The translations under genes were made by a program, and so were the position numbers. From Takakia lepidozioides (taxonomy: Eukaryota > Streptophyta > Takakiopsida > Takakiales > Takakiaceae), in the NCBI GenBank assembly GCA_030704615.1, contig CM060731.1, positions 92,982,756 through 93,042,755 on the forward strand: a DNA stretch of 60,000 bases, written 5' to 3'. Positions 33,868 to 46,560 of the stretch are shown here, in pieces; the stretch's first letter is position 1; each line of letters starts with the position of its first letter. The notes under the pieces were generated by a model, which had not been told where the DNA came from, did no database searches, and saw nothing but the letters and a program-made list of their open reading frames with translations.

Positions 33868-36559
33868 CTCACACTCACCTGTAATGAGTTTACCACAATG
33901 GGCCTATAGTTGTTGTTGTCACATCACCCAGCTGTCGAATCTGTGGGCTATAATGAGCTGGAGTTGTATGTCAAGGACTTGTTGACCTTATTTGATGTAG
34001 TGGTCGAGCATATATTGAGGCTGATTAGACATGCACTTCACCCATTTGTGGGTGAGCCCATTGCCTTGTACTGCAACAAGACATGACCTCAAAATTGAAT
34101 ATTATAGCCAAAATCACATTAGGCTGCTTATCCTAAATCTATGCTTCGAGACACTCCAGCAGCTCTCCCTCTAGAAAAAAAATTCACCAAATTGTTGGTG
34201 CTTTCATTCCAATGCATACTTTCGCAATGTAATAGCAGCCTGGGGACACGAGCATCAGTATATGCGCTACCCAAATATGAGAAAACGTATACCAAAAATG
34301 TGAAATCGCGTGGTCCTTTAACTCGGTATCGTTGGGGATTCAACTCTAGCATTAATTTATGAATGGTCCAACCGGGACATGATTTATGTTTTACAAAGTT
34401 CGCTCTTGGTCGCTGGATTTTAACAAAATTAGTAGGAACCTCAACAACTTTGTCTATTATTTCCATTCTAAATTAGCTGGGACGGCCAGTTCTGACGGCC
34501 GCATCAATTTTGTTAAGAGAAAATAGGAATGACCGCATGAATTCAATGGTTGCAGTTTTTTTATTGTTTAATGATTAATATGTCCGGCAAATACGATATT
34601 AATAAAACACATTAATTGACGCACACCTTTTTTCCAACCTCAAAAATAAATAAAACAAGTAAAACAAACTTGAACGTCATAGAAGATATACACCATGGTT
34701 GCCACGTCAAAAGAAAATAGTAGAAGTTAAACATTGGCACCTCATCCGGTCGGAAAACACACTGAAGAATCACGTGAAACCGCTCGCTTATGGACTTACG
34801 TGTTTTTCGAGCGTCAAAGAAGGTTGGGATACAATAAATTGAAGATTTGGTTCTCAGATGATGGTTCTCATCTGATGGCAAAATGTTGGTGGTCGCTAAT
34901 ACAGAATTGTAAATATAGCAGTTCTTAAAGACCTGATATTGTTGGCATGGGAGTGGCACAAATGATTCTTATACAAATCAACTGAAGGAACAACAACAAC
35001 ATCAAACACCTTACATAAAATGGGATTGTTGACATTAGTTGTGAGAGCTCCAAACAACAAATCACTCCCACTTTTGGAGTAAATACAATTTCGCATAAAA
35101 TACTATATTGCATCGTTGGGTAAGTGTAGTTACAGAACGCGTAGCTCCACATCGCGTCCACATTGCTGTTATTATATTTTTGTTGTGAGGGCTTATTTAA
35201 GTGTATCCAATGATGGTTTTGCATTTCAACAAATATGGTTTTCATTCCGTCTTTACTATGAGACAACGCAGGCCGTCACGTCCTTGCCACGGTACGGTCA
35301 AGTTTCACACACGTCATCACCATAAAAAATCGGTCGTGGACAAGACCCTATAAATACTCTAAGATTTTCTTTTTGTGTTTCTTGGTATCGAGAGCTCCAA
35401 GTGGCAAGGCAAGTTTGGCGGGAGCTTGAGCAAACTATTGAGCAACAATCCGAGTGCGCCGTTTGTTGTAAAAAAATGGAATGACTCAAGAATATGCGGT
35501 TCAGTCTCCAAGCTGTTCAACCAACTTGGAAGATAGTGAGTTCCAAACCATGCAACCATGTCGGCGTGTGTGATGATTGTGCCATCGAATTTAAATATTT
35601 TTTAAGTAAATAATTGGATTTCGAATGTCAATGATTGGGGTTTCTGCTACGTAATGATTTTATTTTTTGCTCAAATTTGTTGAGTGAATTCAACCCTCAC
35701 ACCACTACATCCTTGGAGAATTTTGGACCAAACAAAAAAGAAAAAAGAAAAAGTTTTCTTACATCATTATTGCAGAACTCTCTATGTAGAGTGCATGAAG
35801 TTGAGAGACAAATGAACTTCGGGTTGCTCATGAGGGAAGAAAATATGGTTTTGGGTTCATATGACTTTTGTTCACTCCCAAATTTTGCACGCACAATGCA
35901 TATGTTGTCATAAAGTAATGGTTCAAGAATAGAAAAAATAAATAAAAATCATGTGCAGGCGAAACGCAGTCCAACAAGTCCTAGAGTAATATGAGATCAA
36001 ACGAATTCATTCAATGGCCCAAGGGATGGTTGTCCATCCAAATAATTTTAGTTTGCTTTGAAACTTTAACAGTATCTTCAGTACACCGTCCCACATGTCC
36101 CGGCTTGCAAGTATCGAGTGAGAGAAAATGTACTCTCAATTCGTCCGTCCTTGCGCCACTGTGTGAGAAGTAAAGCGAGTGTGTAATCCGTTACATCCGC
36201 CATAGCTACAAAGCTAGTGCTTTGATTGCCCCTCCCGTCGAGACACTGGCTATTCGGAGCCACCCCGACTCTTCCGCTGGCTATTCGGAACCCCGACTCT
36301 TCCGCTCATTTCCTTGTTCTTGTTTCTTGGAGGGAACCACCTGCATGTAATTCTCACTCCTGATTGGCCGTTGCCTGCTTAGGTAACTTCTTAATTCCAC
36401 CCCCCTCCGTGGACACACTATCCTCCATATCTGACATGTAGTCAAACAGACCATCCTCTTCCATTGGTGTGAATAAACTCTGTCTTGTGCGTGAATCTTG
36501 CATTTGATCAAGAGCCACATGACCTCCGTCTGGCCCTCATGGTGTGGAGTGGAAAGTAA
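33868..36559. other. AT-rich interval, no gene recognised
   Basis: Frames are short and low-complexity, and no domain is recognisable. Near 36250-36306 a GGCTATTCGGA..CCCCGACTCTTCCGCT word is duplicated in tandem. The last 250 bases (36310-36559) may be decayed Gypsy pol upstream of the RT, in continuation of the next feature. Confidence 0.4.
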
Positions 36560-37364
36560 GCCACATTGAGCCAAGGTCCGTACCTGACCCTCAATGTCTA
36601 TGTCTCCGTATCAACTACTGCCCCGAACTTCTTCAAGAAGTCTAGTCCGAGCAGCATGTTGTATGTGTTAGTGTCCACCACCATAAAACTGATCCTGTTA
36701 GTTAGTTTTCCCACTGTAACCTTCAAGTTGTCAAGTATCCCCATTGCACTGTCTCAATAGCACCTGAAGCTACCCGATGTGTCATGTCCCTGTCAGTGGT
36801 GACACAGCTCATTAAGCCCAAGTCTCTTACTGTGGTTGCTGCTATCACGGATATCATGGCCCCTGTATCAATCAGGCCCATTACTTGGTAATTGCCAATC
36901 GTAACCAGAGCATGCAAAGCCTTCACTTTGCCACTGAAAGCATATGATATTGCTTCCAGATTTGGGTCACTTGTGTCATGTGCCAATTTGGACTCATGTT
37001 GAACCCTATTGGCTGGAAAAGCATTGAATTTGCTCTTCTCCACAACCTTGACCAAACTTTTCAATTTCTCAAACTCACCATGCATGATGACCTCCATTGG
37101 TGACATGGATATGCGCCCTTTGTAGAAATGGTTCAATATCTTAGATCTTCCTGTCTCTGGCTCGGGAAAATTTTCAGACCTTCTTGGGAAGAGAAACTGA
37201 CTAGAGGCTCGTCTTTGTTCCTCTGGAAGCTCCTCTTGTGATATTGCCATGTCTTCGCCTTGTGAACTTGGACCGCCCTTCTGATTTGGAGGTACCACCG
37301 GTGTTCTTACTTTAGGGAGTCGTTGTATCTCTTTGATCTCGTCATACTGCATGTTGCACCACAT
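36560..37364 (-). pseudogene. Gypsy family B protease fragment
   Basis: The minus frame 37364-36723 ends with a retropepsin domain: ALVTIGNYQVMGLIDTGAMI (DTGA active site), then VIAATTVRDLGLM. After a frame change the flap and end of the protease follow (VVDTNTYNMLLGLDFLKKFG) at about 36700-36600. The preceding 100 residues are the gag-protease linker. The sequence differs clearly from Gypsy A and is flanked by unrelated DNA, so it is an isolated fragment. It may belong with the gag at 59552-60000, but no overlap allows a test. Confidence 0.83.
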
Positions 37365-37820
37365 AAACTCTTACTTTGATTAATTTCGGTCCCGTAATTG
37401 GGCACAATCGTCCGGACATGGCTAAGTGAACTGGCATGTGCAGAAACCATAAGGGATAATGTTGCCGCAAATGCGTTGCATGGTGTGGATGGACTATGGG
37501 CGGTGGATGTATTTCGTGTCGTGGCCCTTTGCCTTGAGGGCAAGGGGGGGTCGGGACACAAGAGGGGCTGCCCCTGTGGTGGGGGCAATGGCAACAATAG
37601 GTACGGGGGCTGAAGCACCCTTGAGTGCCCAAGGCACTCAAGGAGGCGAAGGCGCTCACTAGGTGGAGCCCTGCAAACCGGGTTGCGGTGTGGGGTGGTT
37701 CCACGAGGGGTGGTGGTAGCTTAGTGGGTCTTAGTGGGGGTGGCATTGGACTCACCATGGGGCGGAGACCTTGTGATGGGAGTCGTGGGGAGTCTTGGGA
37801 CTCATCACGGTCCATTGGGG
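37365..37820. other. G-rich interval, no gene recognised
   Basis: Strongly G-rich on plus (GGCAAGGGGGGGTCGGGACA, GGTGGTGGTAGC and similar). The Pro-rich minus frame over it is a composition artefact. A short inverted repeat TTGAGTGCC..GGCACTCAA lies at 37620-37640. Confidence 0.4.
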
Positions 37821-38245
37821 CCGTGGTGGGTGGGCCAAGACTCACCGCGACTCATCACCGGGAGTCAAGGGTCTTCGTGGTGGTTCACCATAAAAGGACG
37901 GTGTTGTTTGTGAAACCCCTGCGGACAGTCACAGAAGTATATATAGGGAGTAGTAACCCCGAGAACGGTGCAAGCCTGTTGGTGACCAAAAATTAGTGAG
38001 TAAGTGTGCGAGCCGGAAAACGACCAAGGTGTGGGGAGCTGTTCCGGACTGCCAACAACCAAAGGGAATTTTCACTAGGCCCAAAGTGAACGAGGGTCTT
38101 GTGGAGGAGCAAAAGGGGACCGTTATGTCCCGGTGAGCAGCCGAAGCTCCGAGTTGGCCCGACGGCCAGTTTGGGAGTTAGGCGCGCGCATCAAAGCGAG
38201 TAACTATGATGTGAAGGGGAGCTTACCGAAGTGAGGTGCGCGACA
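37821..38245 (+). repeat. LTR of Gypsy family A (direct copy)
   Basis: It aligns with 32944-33345 in opposite orientation and ends GTGCGCGACA just before the primer site. The left boundary is approximate. No matching 3' LTR is present because the element is truncated. Confidence 0.75.
37938..37945 (+). promoter_or_regulatory. LTR TATA box
   Basis: TATATATA followed by GGGAGTAGTAACCCCGAG is conserved in both Gypsy A LTRs at the same relative place, about 300 bases before the LTR end. It is the likely core promoter of the retroelement. Confidence 0.6.
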
Positions 38246-38247
38246 TT

Positions 38248-38259
38248 TGGTATCAGAGC
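38248..38259 (+). other. Primer binding site, Gypsy A direct copy
   Basis: TGGTATCAGAGC two bases after the LTR end is the standard initiator tRNA-Met complementary primer site of plant Ty3/Gypsy elements. Confidence 0.93.
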
Positions 38260-38300
38260 TTAGAGTTCAGTACGCGATCGTCCTTGAGATCGGCCTCAAC

Positions 38301-40712
38301 ATGGGGTCGGGCAAGACAAAGCAAAAGCGGAGCGGCCCGAAAGATGATGATCGTGGTGAGCCCAGTGGGGGCGACGTGTCACCGAAGCGGCAATTGGAAG
38401 AGGCGATTCATGCTTCTGAAAGCGAGGCCGCTCAAGAACGGGAGGAATTTTGGGAGTCGGAGCCCGAGGAATTTCTAGAGGCTCCACCAGACCAACAGAT
38501 GCCTCCCATGCCAACAGCCTTTTGGGAAGGGTTGTTGGCGCAGTTTGGCAGGACGTTGAAAGACGTGTTGAGGGCGGCTACTGCCACTTTCACTAAGGTA
38601 AAGTTTAAGGTGAAGCCTAAGAAACCCGGCACCTTCGAGGGCATCCGAAATCAGAAGGCACTCAACACCTGGCTCTTGGAGCTAGAGCTGTACTTCCGGG
38701 CCGCCAAGTTGAGTGACGAGGATCGGGTGGAAGTGGCTCCCACCTATTTGAGGGGCTATGCTCAACAATGGTGGCAGAAACGCCTTCATGACCAAGGTCC
38801 AAACCCAGAAACCTTGAGCCGGAGTGGGTTCAAGGAACTTATGAAAAGACAGTTTGTGCCCCTCAACACGTCTTGGCTTGCCCGAGACAAGATGAGGAAT
38901 TTGAACCAAACGGATGACATTCGGGGATATGTTTAGGCTTTCAATGTGTTGTTGCTCGAAGTCGCGGATATGGCAGAACCAGAAATGGTCTTCAACTTTG
39001 TGGCGGGACAGGCCCCATGAGCCAGGCGGAAGCTGGAGGAGAAGCCACCTAAGACTTTGAACGAGGCAATTGAAAGGGCTGAATGTTTCTCGGATGTCCC
39101 TAGGGGCAAAAGACAAGGCCGTACGGAGCTGAACCACAAGAAGACCCGGCGGGATGGTGACTCCTTCCGACCGGAAAAGAAGTGGGATAGGCCACGCGGC
39201 GACAATGGCACGTGGAAATTGAAGGGAGGGCCTTCACACGTCAAGGCGGCACCCGGTGCTCCAAAAGGAAAATCAGGTGCGGCGGCTTATGGCGGACAGA
39301 AGGCGACCTTCGATGGAGTGTGCTTTAATTGCGGGGAGCCCGAGCACATGGCCAAGAAGTGCATGAAACCCCGACAATTGAACATGACTCGGGCGGCCAC
39401 GGAGCTGTCCGAAGATTCTATTAGCTGCTTGGTGGAGGCGGTGGTCGCCAAGACTTGCAAGGTAGGCAACTACTCTTGTGAGTTGTATCAGGAAACTGGT
39501 GCCTTGCGTAAAGGGAGTCAGTTAATGTTCGTGGGTGGGATAATCTCCGGAACTAACGTGTCGTTGTTGGTGGACACATGAGCGTCACACTCCTTCATGA
39601 CACCGGCAACGGCACGGAAGCTGAGGCTCTCGACAAGTGATGTGGGGGCCTCCATTGAAGTGCGTTCGGCCAAAGGAGAACCATAACGGGCGACGAGGTT
39701 GGCGTTCGATGTTCCTCTTTAGCTGGGGAGTTGGGAGGGACGTGAGAACTTCACCATTTGTGAGATCGATGGAATGGATCTCATTTTGGGGATGACCTTT
39801 TTGAGAAAATCCGGAGCGGTCATAGATGGCCGCAAGAGAGTAGTCACGCTACCGTGTGGGAATGGTAGCGAAGTGTTACGAGTTTCAGAAACGCCCAACC
39901 CTGTGGGAGGGCGAATAAACCTACTGTCAGCAAAGGAGTGGGCCATGGATGAGCCACACGAGCCCCAGTTTTTGCTTTACGTAAGACAAGTGAAGGGAGA
40001 AGGCGATAGGGAGCCGAGCTCAGATTGGATCAAGGGGATTTTGGAGAAATACCAGGATGTGATGCTGGAGGATTTACCAAGCGGCTTGCCACCGCGAAGA
40101 GGAGTTGACCACAAGATTGAGGTGATACCCGGATCGGAGCCGCCTGCCAAGGCGCCCTACCGGTTGAGCCACAGAGAGTTGGTTGAGCTGAAGACTCAGC
40201 TCAAGGATCTAATGTCAAAGGGGTACATCCGGCCGAGTAAGTCACCTTACGGAGCTCCGGTGCTATTCGCAGACAAGAAGGATGGGACGCTGCGGATGTG
40301 TGTCGATTACAGGGCTCTGAATAAGGTGACTATCAAGAACCGGTACCCTTTGCCAAGGATCGACGACCTCTTCGATCGATTGGCAGGAGCGAAGTATTTC
40401 AGCCGGATCGATTCGCGCTCGGACTACCATCAAATCCGAGTGGCAGAAGGAGATGAGGAGAAGACCGCGTGCAGGACAAGATATGGTTCGTATGAGTTCT
40501 TGGTGATGCCTTTTGGGCTTACCAACGCACCCGCGACCTTTAGCACGCTAATGAACAGCCTTTTCCAGGAGTGGTTGGATGACTTTGTGATCGTGTACAT
40601 CGACGACATCTTGGTGTACTCGAAAATGAAGGAAGAGCACCTGGGGCACCTCAAAAAGGTGTTCCAGAATTTGTGGGAATGGAAGCTGTATGCCAAAGCT
40701 TCAAATTACCCG
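38301..40712 (+). pseudogene. Ty3/Gypsy family A gag-pol, direct copy, truncated in RT
   Basis: It starts at ATG 38301 (MGSGKTKQKRSG) and keeps one frame through gag (YLRGYAQQWWQKRLHD), zinc knuckle CFNCGEPEHMAKKC, protease (the DTG has become DT-stop), linker and RT up to [17 protein letters not shown]. Homology stops at KLYAKAS, about 40705. In-frame stops are at 38934 (CAG to TAG), 39018 (TGG to TGA), 39579 (GGA to TGA), 39684 (CAA to TAA) and 39720 (CAG to TAG), judged against the inverted copy. Four of the five are C-to-T type transitions and there is no frameshift. RNase H, integrase and the 3' LTR are absent. Confidence 0.95.
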
Positions 40713-40815
40713 TCTGAAGGGTAAGGGTAAGGTAAATGAAATGGGCCAATCCGGGTAAATAATTTACCCTTACCCTGATTAACCCGCCGGATAAATCAAG
40801 GGTAAATGATTTAGC
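40713..40815. repeat. Short GGGTAA-rich segment at the Gypsy A breakpoint
   Basis: GGGTAAGGGTAAGGTAAAT is followed by GGGTAAATAATTTACCC (a perfect palindrome), TTACCCT and later AAGGGTAAATGA. It begins exactly where the RT frame breaks off. It is not the plant telomere repeat TTTAGGG. Confidence 0.6.
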
Positions 40816-43169
40816 CGCACAAGACTGGTTTGGACGAGGGGCACAAAAGACACACATTTCTATTTCAGACAACAAAAGAGAAAAATAAGCATATTTGTTG
40901 AATATTCCCTTTTGGTGGTTCTGGCGACGACTGAAAAACAAGTTCTCTTGAGCATGTCTGCTCCGAATACCACAGTACTTGAATAAATTCAACAGGCACA
41001 GTTGAACCCAAATTGATTTTATTTTGTTGACGAAAATGAGGTTGAGCAGGCTCGCACACCGTAAGTAACCATATTCCACATGTTCCATGACATGACACAA
41101 CGAAACCCCAATGTGATGAACCAAAAACAAACATGCAATGATGTGAAAAACAACCAAAAGCGAATAGTTTTTGGAAATAATTCGTCCAAACCTGCTACAC
41201 AAAAGAGCAGAAAGGCCCAGTAATATATCTTGACGAACTCATGTCTTGATTTACTTTCTGTCATCAGTTCAGAACCATGGCATATTGCACTGGGAGAAGA
41301 TAATTTGAAGATCCTGGAGAGAATGAGGAAAGCCTGTCTTGTTTCGCTGACGAAACCAGACGCCATAACTTCATCAGGAGAAGAAACCCATCACCACGAT
41401 CTGTGTCGTTGGCGAAACATGCATGAGTTATTTATCTGACGAAAAAAATTGAAAAAAATATTACAGACACTGTCACAAAATGTTTGTAAGAAGATTCCTA
41501 TTTGATAAGAAGTCAAGAAACTTTGGAATAACTCTAACGTGTTTAAATTCGTAGGCAAAACACTAAGAGCATGTCATCTGCATAGTGTTGAGAATCCGCA
41601 TGATGTGCCCGCTCAATTGAGATTTATTGGGATTCATGTTTTGTTTTATTTCCTTATGCTATGAAGCTCAAATATGTTACTGAATCCCACTTCATTACCA
41701 TTTTTCTCTTCCAATCTGCTTTGTGGAAAGTGGGTCTCAAACGGCTATGAATAGCAAAGACGTAACATGGGCAAGCCCATGTCGAACAAAGAGCACCAGT
41801 AAAACAACTCTTGTGCAATTCCAACAGGAAGTATAATTTTAGACATTAGGATTTTCCAGGCTTCCACCATGATAGAACTCATATCATCATTTTCCTTTCT
41901 CCATCATTGTGTATACACAATAATACATACTTTCTCCGATCTGGAGCACCATAAGTACTTTGCCTTTTTAATGTTCATTAGAGTGTATTGTGACGTATCC
42001 AATTTTACATTATACAAAAAATAAAAAACACACGCAAAAAAAGGCTCCCATACCTTGTGTGGTAGAACACCAAGAGTTCCAGGAGAACCTTCCATAGTGG
42101 AGCCCCCCTCCTCCTGCTGGTCCTACTTGCTGCCAGTAGACATGAACTAGAGAACTTACCTTCCATAGTGGAGCCTTTTTTTTTCCAACTGCTTGGGGTA
42201 CATATTTGCTTGAACGACTAAGTCAGCAGGACCTACTTGTGTTTGTCACAACAACAAGCTATCCACATTTTAGCTCCTAAGTTGAATTACATGGCTAAGC
42301 CTATGGCCACGTCGACATTCAGAATTTTAGGGTTTAGGGCTAGTTCTGTCAAGTAACACTTTCAATAAATCGCTAGCGAATACCTTTGTTTGCCTCATTA
42401 TGTGAAGTTGTGAAACGATTGTTTGTTTTTAAGGTGTCAGATTCTGTTGGATATTATGAGTTAGTTGTTCGCAGTGTGTGTTTTGCGTAGGATACCATAC
42501 CAGTAATTGTTTTGAACTTGGAGCTTTGGAGGGGAATTCCGACCGATTGATCTGTTTCGCATGCAAATCCCTTCTCGTAGCATATTTTTGATATCAATAC
42601 ATGCAAGAACCGATTATTCAGGATATCTGGGGGGCCTTGTTATGAACGGTGCATGACCGTCTTAATTGTGGGTGGCAAATCCCAACTGTTTGATATGTTT
42701 CGCATGCCAAACCATGTTTTGCATTTTCGTGGTTTCAATACATTTAAGAGCACATTCTTCCCGAGATCCACAGTTCATTTCAAATCCATTTCTTGCATTC
42801 CTCAAATCCATTTATGCATTCTTTAGCACAGTTCATATCAAATCCATTACATTCATTTTCCTTCAGTGAATGATCTGTCTGTCTCCGTCTTCTCTCGATT
42901 GGGGTGATATCCAATAGTGTAGGTGTCCACAATAATGAACATTATTATTAATATTGATCCAAATACTAATTTTCATCGAAATATATTATTACATTATTAG
43001 ATAATTGGAATATTAGATTGGACAATGTGTATAAATAGGAGGGATCATGGTAATCCAGGGAAGGTCTTGTTATGCTCTTTCCTGAAGGATAATGGATAGG
43101 GAACTTGAAATATGTAGGCCAAGGGCGCCAGAGCAAGGTGAGATTTTGGTTTGTGTTTAGGGTAGTGGT
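40816..43169. other. AT-rich interval, no gene recognised
   Basis: No frame has a recognisable domain. Imperfect TTCGCTGACGAAA/TTGGCGAAA words occur (41342, 41408) and TCGCTAGCGAAT at 42364, linking this stretch to the palindrome class of 43.9-46.5 kb. It is probably non-coding parts of one AT-rich element. Confidence 0.4.
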
Positions 43170-43688
43170 TTGTTGCATGCAGTACTTTGGAGAGGCCAAA
43201 CACTGAATCTTCCAGTCAAATGGATATTGTCGGTGGAGGAAATCATTAGGCCTCCTTTGGAATACGGCCACTGGTGGATGAATGAAGCTCTCCCAACAAC
43301 AATTGCGTGGTGGACATTTGATTACATTAATTGTCTATGGGACGATGGTAGACCAAGGCAACTCATTAGAAAATCCTTGAGCGAACCTCGTGCTTTGGAA
43401 CAGAGTGACACAGGCACACTCCACCCTAAAGATGACGACATCATTTGCGAGGTGATATTGGGCAAACTAAGTGTCCGATTTTGCGATATTTTGCAATTTG
43501 TTCCCCATGGAGGTATGTTATTACCACGGCTGTACGATGGCGAGAGAATATCCGACACCACATTTCATCGATACTTAGACGTTTGGATATTTCTGGGCGA
43601 CTGGCAGTTCCAAGGAGCGCGGCAAACAGCAGTAACAAATTTTCCACCTTCCTGGGAATTTTCCACACGGAGCCTCTGGATCTCCTAG
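43170..43688 (+). CDS. Hypothetical protein fragment, unrecognised
   Basis: A 172-codon open frame in otherwise AT-rich, stop-rich DNA, with unbiased amino-acid use (WILSVEEIIRPPLEYGHWWM, WWTFDYINCLWDDGRPRQL). It has no ATG at its 5' limit. I recognise no domain. Its 3' end (from 43678) overlaps a segment duplicated at 44666. It could be an exon of a TE-borne gene or a relic; a chance frame is less likely given its length in this composition. Confidence 0.35.
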   Translation: MLHAVLWRGQTLNLPVKWILSVEEIIRPPLEYGHWWMNEALPTTIAWWTFDYINCLWDDGRPRQLIRKSLSEPRALEQSDTGTLHPKDDDIICEVILGKLSVRFCDILQFVPHGGMLLPRLYDGERISDTTFHRYLDVWIFLGDWQFQGARQTAVTNFPPSWEFSTRSLWIS

Positions 43689-45559
43689 TATTCCATACAT
43701 GGACGACCACAAACGTCTTGAGTCGAAGTCATGACAGTGCTCGATCCATTCATGAGTACTTCAAGGAACCTATCTTTAAGGTATATTCTACGCATAAATT
43801 GTACCCTGGTAGTATATATCCTGAGTATATGAAGATAAAGTTGTACGTTTCTGAAATTACCCTTCATTTTATTCTGTGTTAAAGGGATAGTGTTATGGGA
43901 TCAATGTGACATAATGTATTTCGCTGGCGAATCCCGTGGCAGCAATGAAACAGCGAAGTAACAAAATTGCATGGCCACATTGATCGATCGACTGATTTGT
44001 CATATATTCCGGAACAGGACTTACGAAACCTTAGATATGCCCAGTTCGATTTTTTTTTCTCTGATATGTGTTTCACAGGATATGTATGTCAGATGTTTTC
44101 TCATGGAGGTGTTTAATGTAGCTCCAATTTCCACATTTCAGTTGTTAGGAAGGATTGAGTAGCAAAACTCATTTCGATTTTATAAATGTTAAGTAAATTT
44201 TCATTCCCCTGGGAAACCCTTTATTATGCTTAACAATACAAGATTTGTGAACAAGTTTATTTCTCATTCTTTGTTTTGTTTATCTACTTAGATAAGCGAA
44301 AACTTTTTGAAGTTCCATAATAATCTAATGATTTCATTTCTCAAACGATTCCTTCCATATGCAGTAATTTTCCAGTTGCATGCAATCGATTCGATTTAAG
44401 ATTTTTGATAGGCACACAAATTTCCGGTTTTAATTTGCCCATGCGAAGATTTGTTTATGCTTTAATTTTAATATGTATGGATCATTTGTTTATGATCATG
44501 AGTTGTTTGATAAGATTCGCTAGCGAATCAAGTTACGATTTTGATCACAATGTGTGCGTGGTAAAATATTCTATATAATTATTGGTTTTAATTAAATTCC
44601 TTGGTAGGATTCCATCGCCAATATATATTTTTATTTTTGGATTTTCATATTAGTGTTTTAGAGCATCTGGATCTCCTAGTATTCCATAGATGGACTACCA
44701 CAAACGTGTTGAGTGGAAGTTAGGATAGTGCTCGTTGCAGTCATGAGCACATCAAGGAAGCTAACTTTAAGATATATTCTGTGCGGAAATGGTACGTTGG
44801 TAACATATATCGTGACTATATGAACATAGACCTGTATTTCCTGAAATTACCCTTAATTATATTCTGCGCTAAAAGGATGGCTGTACAGGGAGCAATGTGA
44901 GTCAATGTATTTCGCTGGTGAATCACGTGGCAGCAATGAATTGGCGAGGTCATATAGTTGCGTGGTAACATTCATCGATCCACCGAGGTGTCTAAAATTG
45001 ATGAAAATAAGTTACGCCTCACTTCGAATTTTTCCTGTATGATATGTGCTTCAAAGAATATTTATGTCATATGTTTTTGGTTGGATGTGTTGTCCAATTA
45101 AAACATTTCCGAATCATGTAATATTTCCGATTTTTGGACGGACTAAGTAGCGAAAGTCATTTAATAAATGTCAAGTCAAGTGTAATTTCACCTTCGAAAC
45201 CTATTAATATGTTTCAATTTTCCTGATTTGTGATTCAGTTTAGTTGTTTGAAGAGTTTCGCCAGCTAAAATCTGTTTAGATTATATAATTTTACTTATGT
45301 TTCTATTTCGCAAACGAAACCTTCTTTATGCACTATATTACGAGTTTACTGCAATTTCTTTGATTTTTTTATTTTTGAAAGGATTTGCTTGCTCAGAAAT
45401 TACCGTTTAAATACATATTTGTCTCAAATTGATTTGCTCGTGCAAGGCTTTATTTCACAATCAATTTAAATATTTATGTGTCATTTTTTGGAGTTGGTTG
45501 GTAAAACTCTCCAGCGAATGTTCTGGCGATTTTGATCACAATATATCAGTGGTATATTA

Positions 45560-45609
<50 letters not shown>

Positions 45610-46560
45610 GGGTTTTAATTATATTCTTCTCAAGGATTTGCTAGCAAATATCTTATTCGAATTGAATTTTAATATTAGTGCTTTATGATTCGCTGGCGAA
45701 TATCTTATTCATATTGAATTTTCATATTAGTGCTTTATGATTCCCTTGCGAATACGTGTTACGAATTATATTTCAAGACAATATTTAATTTTGATTTTAA
45801 ATATTGAGTTGAAGATAGATTTAATTTATTTGATTTATTATTTTTGATAGGATTTGCTGGCTCAAACATTCCCTGTTAAATAAATTTGTGTCGTTTATTA
45901 ATTTGTTCCCGCTTGGTTTTATTAATTCATCAATATGCATAATTATGGGTCATTATTTGGGAGTTCTTTGATAAGATTCGCCAGCGAATCTTCTGGTGAT
46001 TTTGATCACAATATATCATTGGTTTATTATGATATATAAACCTAGTTTATAATTACATTCTTCTCAAGGCTTCGCAAGCGAATCTCTTATTCGAATTGAA
46101 TTTTAATATTAATACTTTAGGATTTGCTAGCGAATATCTTTTACTAATTATATATTCAGACAATGTTTAATTTTAATTTTAAAATTTAAGATTAAAGGCA
46201 GATATAATTTATTTGATTTATTATTTTTGATAGGATTTGGAGGCTAAAAAATTACCACTTAGATTAATATTTGTCCCATATGAATTTTCTCCTACAAGTT
46301 TTTATCTATCCATCAATTTCCATATTTATGTGTCTTTTTTTTGGAGTTGTTTGATAAGATCCGCCAACGAATCTTGTTGTTATTTTGATCACAATATATC
46401 AGTGGTATAATATTATATATAATTATGGGTTATAATTACATTCTTCTCAAGGATTCGCTAGCGCTGAATTTTAATTGTAGTGGTTCAGGATTCGCTGGCG
46501 AATATCTTTTCCTAATTATATCTCAAGATAATATTATTTTAAAATTTAAAATTTAAGATT
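43678..46560. repeat. Diverged tandem repeats with GATTCGCTAGCGAATC palindromes
   Basis: The unit starting GGATCTCCTAGTATTCCATA at 43678 recurs at about 44666 (spacing near 990). Later parts recur at about 45560, 46015 and 46400 with the landmarks GATCACAATATATCAGTGG and TTATAATTACATTCTTCTCAAGG. Each subunit carries one or two palindromes such as GATTCGCTAGCGAATC, GATTCGCTGGCGAATATC or GATTCGCCAGCGAATC (44517, 45688, 45978, 46121, 46490). The background is very AT-rich. Confidence 0.85.
45562..45607. repeat. (TA)n microsatellite
   Basis: A pure TA dinucleotide run of about 46 bases inside one of the AT-rich tandem units. The homologous place in the other units has only a few TA copies. Confidence 0.97.

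Noticed and set aside
37342-37845. Pro/His-rich protein on minus
   Set aside because: A composition artefact of G-rich DNA on plus; no start, domain or homologous copy in the window.
20260-39722. TAG read as glutamine (alternative genetic code)
   Set aside because: Several TAGs replace CAG, but TAA and TGA also arise, frameshifts coexist, and intact relatives keep CAG at these sites. Pseudogene decay explains all of it.
40713-40815. Interstitial telomere repeat
   Set aside because: The unit is GGGTAA/GGGTAAAT, not TTTAGGG or TTAGGG, and only a few copies occur.
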